Shown: one piece after another, positions 58,033 to 64,000 of the stretch
Position numbering within the stretch: the first letter of the stretch is position 1
Layout of the letters: each line of letters starts with the position of its first letter
NCBI RefSeq assembly: GCF_025148445.1
Contig: NZ_CP102270.1
Span: forward strand, 558,001-622,000
DNA from: Eshraghiella crossota
GTDB lineage: Bacteria; Bacillota; Clostridia; Lachnospirales; Lachnospiraceae
Length of the DNA stretch: 64,000 bases
Direction of reading: 5' to 3'
Notes under the pieces: generated by a model
The model's input: only the letters and a program-made list of their open reading frames with translations
Databases searched by the model: none
Told to the model about the DNA's origin: nothing
Position numbers and translations under genes: made by a program

Positions 58033-59826
58033 ATGTATTATTCAGCAGGAACTTATGAATCATTTGCACATCCGGAAAAACCGGCAGGGGTAGATAAAAA
58101 ATCAGCATATATTATAGGAACAGGTCTTGCAGGACTGACGGCAGCGTTTTATCTTGTGAGAGACGGGCAGATGAAAGGGGAACACATACATCTTCTTGAA
58201 AAATTAGAGCTTGCAGGCGGAAGCTGTGACGGAAGAAAAGATATAACCAAAGGCTTCTTTATGAGAGGCGGAAGAGAAATGGATAACCACTTTGAGGTAA
58301 TGTGGGATATGTTCAGGGATGTTCCGTCACTTGAAACACCGGGAGCATCCGTTCTCGATGAATATTACTGGCTTAACAAGCATGACCCTAACTATTCGCT
58401 TTGCAGGGCAACGGTAAAACGCGGACAGGACGCACATACAGACAAGAAATTCGGACTTGATAAAGAGTCTGCACTTGCTCTTTCAAAACTTTTTATAACA
58501 CCTGAAAAAGATCTGGAGGGAAAGAAAATATCGGAGGTTCTGCCGGACAGCTTCTGGAAAACCAATTTCTGGCTTTACTGGCAGACAATGTTTGCTTTCC
58601 AGCGTTGGTCAAGTGCCCTTGAAATGAAACGTTATCTTTGCAGATATGTCCATCATATTGACGGACTTCCTGATTTCAGCGCACTCAGATTTACAAAGTA
58701 CAACCAGTATGAAAGCCTTATTCTTCCACTTGTAAAATATCTTGAAAGCCATGGTGTAAAAATTGAATATGGCATGGATGTTAAAAATGTAATTATCGAA
58801 ACTGTAGGAAGCAAAAAAATAGCGAAACAGATTGTCTACATTAAAGACGGTAAAGAACAGACCATTGATTTAATAGAAGATGACCTTGTCTTTATTACCA
58901 ACGGCTGCTGTACCGATACAACCTGTTACGGAGACCAGGATCATGCACCTGACCTTTCTAACCTGAAGGACGGCAGAGGTGATTCATGGGATATGTGGAA
59001 AAACATAGCAAAACAGGCTGTACAAGGAGAATACGGCAATCCGGATGCTTTCTGCAACAACATTGAAGCAACTAACTGGATGAGTGCCACCGTTGCTACC
59101 TCGGATGAGAAAGTAATTAAACACATAATTGATGTCTGCAAGAGGGACCCAAGGGAGGGTAAAGTTACAACAGGCGGTATTGTCACGGTAAAAGACAGTA
59201 TGGACAACTGGTATTTGTCATGGACAATTAACCGTCAGCCACAGTTTAAATCCCAGAACCCTGATATGGTGCTTGTATGGCTTTATGCACTGAATACTAA
59301 TAAAGAGGGAAATTATGTTAAAAAACCTATGCGTGAATGTACGGGCAAAGAAGTCTGCGAAGAGTGGCTTTATCATATCGGCATACCTGAGGATGAAATA
59401 GAGACTCTGGCAACAGACAGCTGTAACACCACAACCTGCTTTATGCCATATATCAACGCATTTTTCCAGCCAAGAAAAAATGAGGACCGTCCTCATGTGG
59501 TACCTGACGGTGCAGTCAATTTCGCATTTTTAGGACAGTTTACAGAGACACCTAGGGACACTATTTTTACAATAGAGTATTCCATGAGAACAGGAATGGA
59601 AAGCGTGTATACACTTCTTGACATAGACAGAGGTGTGCCTGAGGTATGGGGCAGCAAATACGATGTCCGCGAACTTCTGAGAGCATGCTATTACGCAATA
59701 GACAAAAAACCGGTTACGGATATACCGCTTACTATAAAAGAAAAAATGCTTCTTAAAACCGTTTTGAAGAAGGTAAAAGGAACCGATGTTGAAATACTTT
59801 TAAAAGAGAGCGGATTGATAGAATAA
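58033..59826 (+). CDS. ohyA: oleate hydratase
   Basis: 597 residues. The FAD-binding start is AYIIGTGLAGLTAAFYLVRD, then LLEKLELAGGSCDG (GGSCDG is the family's FAD loop), FFMRGGREMDNHFEVMWDMF with the catalytic glutamate region, and RFTKYNQYESLILPLVKYLE. The C-terminus carries FAFLGQFTETPRDTIFTIEY and YYAIDKKP. It adds water to oleic acid to give 10-hydroxystearate, a detoxification of host or dietary unsaturated fatty acids in gut bacteria. GGAGG precedes the ATG. Probably controlled by the TetR protein upstream. Confidence 0.96.
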   Translation: MYYSAGTYESFAHPEKPAGVDKKSAYIIGTGLAGLTAAFYLVRDGQMKGEHIHLLEKLELAGGSCDGRKDITKGFFMRGGREMDNHFEVMWDMFRDVPSLETPGASVLDEYYWLNKHDPNYSLCRATVKRGQDAHTDKKFGLDKESALALSKLFITPEKDLEGKKISEVLPDSFWKTNFWLYWQTMFAFQRWSSALEMKRYLCRYVHHIDGLPDFSALRFTKYNQYESLILPLVKYLESHGVKIEYGMDVKNVIIETVGSKKIAKQIVYIKDGKEQTIDLIEDDLVFITNGCCTDTTCYGDQDHAPDLSNLKDGRGDSWDMWKNIAKQAVQGEYGNPDAFCNNIEATNWMSATVATSDEKVIKHIIDVCKRDPREGKVTTGGIVTVKDSMDNWYLSWTINRQPQFKSQNPDMVLVWLYALNTNKEGNYVKKPMRECTGKEVCEEWLYHIGIPEDEIETLATDSCNTTTCFMPYINAFFQPRKNEDRPHVVPDGAVNFAFLGQFTETPRDTIFTIEYSMRTGMESVYTLLDIDRGVPEVWGSKYDVRELLRACYYAIDKKPVTDIPLTIKEKMLLKTVLKKVKGTDVEILLKESGLIE

Positions 59827-59838
59827 TAAATAACGAAA

Positions 59839-59872
59839 AACAGCTGTGGGTTTATCCCACAGTTGTTTTTTT
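59839..59872 (+). terminator. terminator after oleate hydratase
   Basis: A 12-bp stem AACAGCTGTGGG/CCCACAGTTGTT, a TTTAT loop and a T-run. Confidence 0.9.
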
Positions 59873-59942
59873 GTTTGTTGCAGGATTTCCTTGAAAAAAG
59901 TCAGGAAATTATCTATTATATTAATAATCCAAGGAGGTCAAT

Positions 59943-60146
59943 ATGTGGAAAATACTTAATATTTTTGACGGCGATTACGGCTGCGAAGAACTTAAAGATG
60001 GTGAGACCCCAAAAGTTACGGTTACTCTTGAAGATGAGAACGGTAACCGCAGATTTTTCAGCGTAAAAGACAGTGTTTTATATGAAAAAAACCTTGGCGA
60101 AGGCTCGGTTCTTGATGACCTGTCCTTTTTTTTGAACAAGGAATAA
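59943..60146 (+). CDS. small hypothetical protein
   Basis: 67 residues with a perfect AAGGAGG site. Acidic and beta-rich (MWKILNIFDGDYGCEELKDG, VTVTLEDENGNRRFFSVKDS). It has no signal or membrane helix. The WKILNIFDGDYGCEE start is one I recall from small Lachnospiraceae proteins of unknown role. It is followed by another unknown gene after 38 bases. Confidence 0.65.
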   Translation: MWKILNIFDGDYGCEELKDGETPKVTVTLEDENGNRRFFSVKDSVLYEKNLGEGSVLDDLSFFLNKE

Positions 60147-60184
60147 TGTAAGATATGTATAGATAAACAAGCGGGGTGGCTTTT

Positions 60185-60940
60185 ATGAACGAAGAAAAGA
60201 AACGTTTTAAATACGAAAACAACTTAAAATATCGTGAAAGAGTCAATAAAAAAATCAGACGCAGGACTGATAAGCAGTACGATAAGAAACTTAAGAAACT
60301 GCAATTTGAAGAGAAAAGCCTGTCCGAAGCAAGGCTTAAAGTCATTAAAAAGCTTCAGGAAGCCAGATGGAAACCTCTCTATAAGAAAAATATTATTGTG
60401 AACCGTACAGAGGGCAAAATCAGGATTAACGGAACGGATTATCTTTTTGAAAATATAGGAAATACCAGGCTTATTACAAATATAAGTAATAGTACGGTTA
60501 CATCAGGACGTGTTAAGACGAAATTTAAGCCATCGATTGGCGGGGCGCTTGCAGGCGGTTCGATGTACGGCATTGCGGGTGCGGCGGCAGGCGGTGTCCT
60601 TTTTGGTAAAGAAAAGACAAGAGATACGAGAAGAACAGCCACAGTTAGTAATTGTACCTATGTGGGAGTTGAAGTAATTATGTACGGAAAGCCCGTGAAC
60701 ATAAGTATTTTTACCGGCGCGACAAGACTTGAAAGCAAGATATATTCGGAAGCACTGGTTAAGGCACAGGTAATTATGTCACAGTTAGCGGGTCTTGCTG
60801 CTACACCTATGCCGGAATCATATCTCAGAGTTGACGAAGAACCGGATGTGGTTGCACTTGATAAGGTAATTAGGTTAAAACATATGGAATGGCGTAAAAT
60901 GATGGACGAACCCCGTGTATATCCCGAGCCGTTCAGATAA
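60185..60940 (+). CDS. hypothetical protein with a glycine-zipper segment
   Basis: 251 residues. The first 65 residues form a highly basic helix, probably a coiled coil (KRFKYENNLKYRERVNKKIR, KQYDKKLKKLQFEEKSLSEA). A beta-rich PH-like part follows (NRTEGKIRINGTDYLFENIG). A glycine-rich hydrophobic segment at about 118-140 (GGALAGGSMYGIAGAAAGGV) could insert into a membrane. The C-terminus ends MDEPRVYPEPFR. ATG 60185 is preferred over the GTG at 60176, which falls within the GGGGTGG site. The function is unknown. Confidence 0.6.
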   Translation: MNEEKKRFKYENNLKYRERVNKKIRRRTDKQYDKKLKKLQFEEKSLSEARLKVIKKLQEARWKPLYKKNIIVNRTEGKIRINGTDYLFENIGNTRLITNISNSTVTSGRVKTKFKPSIGGALAGGSMYGIAGAAAGGVLFGKEKTRDTRRTATVSNCTYVGVEVIMYGKPVNISIFTGATRLESKIYSEALVKAQVIMSQLAGLAATPMPESYLRVDEEPDVVALDKVIRLKHMEWRKMMDEPRVYPEPFR

Positions 60941-60982
60941 AAAGTGGCGCTGTCTTAATTTACAGGAATATAATTTTTTTTC

Positions 60983-61011
60983 TTGCATATATAAAATCCT
61001 TTTGCTATAAT
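60983..61011 (+). promoter_or_regulatory. sigma-A promoter of mgtE with a long leader
   Basis: -35 TTGCAT (60983-60988), exactly 17 bases, -10 TATAAT (61006-61011). It gives a leader of about 210 bases before mgtE. Confidence 0.85.
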
Positions 61012-61052
61012 GACGGCGAAATTAGATAATAATATGAAACGAGGTGAATTCT

Positions 61053-61142
61053 ATGGATAGTTGCGATATAGGTCGAAGTAGTAAGATATGCAATGTACAA
61101 AGATATAAGACAGGAATGCAGCTACCCGTAGAAGTCAGGTAG
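61053..61142 (+). CDS. leader peptide ORF in the mgtE 5' region
   Basis: A 29-residue ORF (MDSCDIGRSSKICNVQRYKT, ending QLPVEVR) with GAGGTG seven bases before its ATG, about 36 bases after the predicted transcription start. Codons 12-15 (61085-61096) form the left arm of the putative antiterminator, so translation would decide which hairpin forms. There is no homology I can name. By analogy with MgtL and CorL leader peptides of enteric bacteria, it may couple ribosome behaviour in low Mg2+ to mgtE transcription; that is inference. Confidence 0.55.
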   Translation: MDSCDIGRSSKICNVQRYKTGMQLPVEVR

Positions 61143-61206
61143 TTTCATTCTGTATTGTTGTGTACCTTTTTAGACATTGCATATCGTATGTGCAATGTTA
61201 TTTTTA
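61085..61206 (+). promoter_or_regulatory. attenuator of mgtE: antiterminator and terminator hairpins
   Basis: GATATGCAATGT (61085-61096) is perfectly complementary to ACATTGCATATC (61174-61185). The latter's first eight bases alternatively pair with TGCAATGT (61191-61198) in a hairpin followed by TATTTTTAT, an intrinsic terminator. Between the arms lie ACAGGAATG/CATTCTGT and CTACC...GGTAG hairpins. The two folds exclude each other. Confidence 0.65.
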
Positions 61207-61227
61207 TGCAATTAAGGAGGTATAGCA

Positions 61228-62601
61228 ATGATCAGAGATTATGTTAAAGAGATTGTAAAAATTATCCGTTCAACCAAGGATGCAGACAAATTAAAGGATT
61301 TACTGTCAGATTATCATGAAAAAGATATTGCCGAGGCAATAACGCAGTTGAGCGGACAGGAAAGAGCAAAGCTATATAATATATTAGACATACAGACGGT
61401 CGCCGAGATTTTTTCATATATAGATGATGTACAGAAATATCTGGAAGAACTTACGATTGATAAAGCAGCCAAAGTCGTGTCCTACATGGATGCGGACGAT
61501 GCAGTGGATGTACTTGACGATTTGTCTGAAAACAAAAAGAATGAGATTGTCAATAACCTTGATGAGGTCACAGGTAAAGACGTAAGAAAACTTCTCTCTT
61601 ATGAAGAAGATGAAATCGGCAGCTGGATGACCAATAATTACGTAAGTATAACCGATGACCTGACAATAAGAGGTGCAATGAGCGAACTTGTCCGTCAGGC
61701 AGGCAAGCATGACAACATTTCAACCATCTATGTTGTTGACAAAGACGGTAAATTCGCTGGAACCATAGAACTTAAAGATTTGATAATCGCAAGGGAAAAC
61801 GATAACCTTTCGGATATTATAAGCAGTTCTTATCCTTATGTTTTTGAAAAAGAAAAAGTAAGTGACTGCATTGAAAAGATAACAGAATACGAGGAAGATT
61901 CCATCCCTGTCCTTACAATGGAGGGCAGAATCGCAGGTATTGTTACATCAACGGATATTGTTGAAATGGTTGACGATGCCATGGGTGATGATTATGCGAA
62001 GTTAGCAGGTCTTACATCCGAGGATGATTTAAAGGAAAAGACCTTTGTAAGTATTAAAAAAAGACTGCCATGGCTTATTATTCTTTTATTCCTAGGAATG
62101 GCAGTATCCTCTGTTGTGGGAATGTTTGAATCGGTAGTGGCAATACTGCCGGTAGTAATATGCTTCCAGTCCCTTGTACTTGATATGGCAGGCAATGTAG
62201 GAACACAGTCCCTTGCCGTAACTATCCGTGTACTTATGGATGAAAATATTGATGCGAAGAAAAAAATGGCACTTTTGTTCAAAGAGATGAAGATAGGACT
62301 GCTTAATGGTGCAAGTCTTGGTCTAATGACGTTTGTCATACTTGGTTTTTATATTCACTTTTTCAAAAAGTATGTATGGATGTCCGCATTCCTTATATCA
62401 GGCTGTGTGGGAATATCACTTGTGGTTGCGATGGTAATATCAAGTCTTGTGGGAACCATAATTCCTATGTTTTTCCACAAGGTTCACATTGACCCTGCGG
62501 TTGCCTCAGGCCCGCTTATCACTACAATTAATGACCTTGTAGCAGTTGTGACATATTACGGACTTGCGAGACTGCTTTTAATTAATATTTTTCATATTTG
62601 A
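61228..62601 (+). CDS. mgtE: MgtE-family magnesium transporter
   Basis: 457 residues. The N-terminal helical domain (about 1-130: DLLSDYHEKDIAEAITQLSG, EEDEIGSWMTNNYVSI) is followed by two CBS domains (about 135-250: STIYVVDKDGKFAGTIELKD, IPVLTMEGRIAGIVTSTDIV). Five membrane helices (about 280-457) contain the conserved MAGNVGTQSLAVTIR, ASGPLITTINDLVAVVTYYG and PMFFHKVHIDPAVA. CBS and N domains close the pore when Mg2+ is high. AAGGAGG precedes the ATG. It has a long leader with an attenuator. Confidence 0.96.
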   Translation: MIRDYVKEIVKIIRSTKDADKLKDLLSDYHEKDIAEAITQLSGQERAKLYNILDIQTVAEIFSYIDDVQKYLEELTIDKAAKVVSYMDADDAVDVLDDLSENKKNEIVNNLDEVTGKDVRKLLSYEEDEIGSWMTNNYVSITDDLTIRGAMSELVRQAGKHDNISTIYVVDKDGKFAGTIELKDLIIARENDNLSDIISSSYPYVFEKEKVSDCIEKITEYEEDSIPVLTMEGRIAGIVTSTDIVEMVDDAMGDDYAKLAGLTSEDDLKEKTFVSIKKRLPWLIILLFLGMAVSSVVGMFESVVAILPVVICFQSLVLDMAGNVGTQSLAVTIRVLMDENIDAKKKMALLFKEMKIGLLNGASLGLMTFVILGFYIHFFKKYVWMSAFLISGCVGISLVVAMVISSLVGTIIPMFFHKVHIDPAVASGPLITTINDLVAVVTYYGLARLLLINIFHI

Positions 62602-62616
62602 ATAGGACAGCAATAA

Positions 62617-63996
62617 ATGAGTAAGAGAAATACAAAAGAACTTGATATGTTAAACGGAAAAACGGCGGGCAAACTTATTATGTTTGCCATTCCGTTGGCA
62701 TTAAGCAGTATTTTACAACAGCTTTTTAATTCAGCAGATGTTGCGGTAGTGGGAAGGTTTGCAAAGGGCAATGCAATGGCAGCAGTAGGAAGCTGTGTTG
62801 CACTTGTAGGAATTTTTGTTAACCTTATTGTAGGTCTTTCCGTAGGCCCTAACGCATCCCTTGCCACCATTATCGGGCAGAAAAGAAGGGATGACATAAA
62901 CGGAATGTTGCATACGATTATGACCTTTGGGGCAATACTTGGAATTGTGCTAATGGGTATCGGAATCGGAACGGCAAAAGTCATACTTGAAATATCCGGA
63001 ACCCCTGAGGGCGTTTTGCCGGAGGCTTTATTATATATAAGGATATATTTTATAAGTATACCGTTTATGGTGATTTATAATTTCGGAGCCGCCATTTTGA
63101 GAAGCTTTGGCGATACCAGAAGACCAATGTTTTACCTGATAATCACGGGTGTTGTTAATGTTGCGCTTAATCTTTTTCTTGTAATATGTTGTAAACTCGG
63201 AGTGGCAGGAGTGGCAATTGCTACCCTGATTTCCAATGTATTAAGTGCAATTCTTGTTATGGTTTACCTTTGCAGAAGAAAAGATGAGTTCAAATTCTGC
63301 TTCAGGAATATGAGAATAGAAAGTAAATATCTTAAAAATATTTTAAAAATTGGAATACCTGCGGGTGTTCAGGGCGCGATTTTTTCGATATCCAATGTAT
63401 TTATCCAGAGCGGAATCAATTCTTTCGGAGAGGATGCAATAGCAGGTTCTTCCCTGGCACTTAATTTTGAGTATTTTACTTATGACATATCCAATGCCTT
63501 TGCACAGGCTGCCGTAACTTTCATAAGCCAGAATTTCGGAGCCTGCAATATTAAAAGATGTAAAAAAATATTCTGGCAGTGTATGGCATTTGGAATATGT
63601 TTTACGGAAGTTCTTGCTGTGGTATTTATGATATGGGATGATTTTTTCGTAAGCATATACACCACAAGTTCTGCAATTGCGGCATTTGGTTTAATCAGGA
63701 TGCATCATGTATGTGCTCTTGAAGGGCTTACAGCAACCTACGAAGTAGAAAGTGCTGCCTTAAGAGGAATGGGTAAGTCATTAGGACCTGCGATAATCAC
63801 TATCCTCGGAACTGTTGTTTTCAGGATTATATGGCTTGTGACCGTATTCAGGCTTGTACCTACCTACACCATGTTGATGAATGTCTACATTGCATCATGG
63901 ATTTTTACCGGTGGAGCAATATTTATCCTGCTTGCGGTCCATATGAAAAAAATAATGTTAATTCACGGATCCGGTAAAATATCTCCTCTGAAGTGA
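62617..63996 (+). CDS. MATE-family multidrug efflux transporter
   Basis: 459 residues with twelve membrane helices in two homologous halves. The start is typical (MLNGKTAGKLIMFAIPLALSS, ILQQLFNSADVAVVGRF), then AVGSCVALVGIFVNLIVGLS, RSFGDTRRPMFYLIITGVVN and, in the second half, GIPAGVQGAIFSISNVFIQS and AAQAAVTFISQNFGA-like QAAVTFISQNFGA. Family members export cationic compounds with Na+ or H+. It starts 15 bases after mgtE with only a weak AGGA, so translation may depend on mgtE. Confidence 0.93.
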   Translation: MSKRNTKELDMLNGKTAGKLIMFAIPLALSSILQQLFNSADVAVVGRFAKGNAMAAVGSCVALVGIFVNLIVGLSVGPNASLATIIGQKRRDDINGMLHTIMTFGAILGIVLMGIGIGTAKVILEISGTPEGVLPEALLYIRIYFISIPFMVIYNFGAAILRSFGDTRRPMFYLIITGVVNVALNLFLVICCKLGVAGVAIATLISNVLSAILVMVYLCRRKDEFKFCFRNMRIESKYLKNILKIGIPAGVQGAIFSISNVFIQSGINSFGEDAIAGSSLALNFEYFTYDISNAFAQAAVTFISQNFGACNIKRCKKIFWQCMAFGICFTEVLAVVFMIWDDFFVSIYTTSSAIAAFGLIRMHHVCALEGLTATYEVESAALRGMGKSLGPAIITILGTVVFRIIWLVTVFRLVPTYTMLMNVYIASWIFTGGAIFILLAVHMKKIMLIHGSGKISPLK

Positions 63997-64000
63997 TTTC

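Noticed and set aside
61020-61200. M-box (ykoK) riboswitch upstream of mgtE
   Set aside because: The conserved core sequences of the M-box are not visible. The leader shows a different two-hairpin switch with a translated ORF.

Overview
The window is low-GC Firmicutes DNA. Gene content and style fit an anaerobic gut Lachnospiraceae member, perhaps close to Lachnospira: AGGAGG-type ribosome binding sites, a PerR/rubrerythrin-type oxygen defence, oleate hydratase, PKTGD/PQTGD sortase anchors and clostridial mobile-element debris. The species is an inference from protein style only.

Layout. 1-16 kb is an accessory graveyard. It holds the start of an IS30-type transposase, a lone XRE regulator, a frameshifted AlbA/HATPase-type regulator with a 13-bp tandem repeat, pieces of conjugative elements (DUF6462-like, VirB6/TrbL-like, TnpV, a MobA/MobL relaxase with a stop codon), a free-standing nucleotidyltransferase-fold protein, an ECF sigma/membrane partner pair carried between TnpV and the relaxase, and a truncated reverse transcriptase. 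The reverse transcriptase lies just upstream of a 1210-residue surface protein (DUF6273 lectin-like domain, M64 metallopeptidase, SHIRT-like and other repeats, sortase anchor).

16-20.6 kb is an oxygen and peroxide defence cluster (Bcp peroxiredoxin, YaaA, PerR-like Fur protein, flavoprotein-rubredoxin fusion, rubrerythrin) followed by a CorA transporter. 20.6-29.1 kb is a second accessory block: a GC-rich beta-helix surface protein, an AAA ATPase plus TOPRIM/RloB-like pair, a methyltransferase overlapping an HNH-nuclease-like gene, a PAS protein and a RelB/RelE-type toxin-antitoxin pair. 29-34 kb holds small housekeeping or stress genes (PHP phosphatase, lone receiver, nitroreductase, S51 peptidase, hemerythrin, Ogt).

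34-64 kb is mostly intact core-like DNA. It contains a glycogen synthase with a six-fold lysine-rich 11-residue repeat at its N-terminus and a second ECF sigma operon. A PucR regulator faces a nitrogen-scavenging operon (two deaminases, BMP-type nucleoside ABC transporter, Amt-PII fusion). After that come cysteine synthase plus a LanC-like protein, MscS, an iron alcohol dehydrogenase, a TetR/oleate hydratase pair, MgtE and a MATE exporter.

The most notable regulatory structure is the mgtE leader. It has a sigma-A promoter, a 29-codon leader ORF with a good ribosome binding site, and two mutually exclusive hairpins (a 12-bp perfect antiterminator competing with an intrinsic terminator). The best candidates for undescribed function are the overlapping methyltransferase/HNH pair, the ATPase/TOPRIM pair beside it, and the mgtE leader peptide attenuator.
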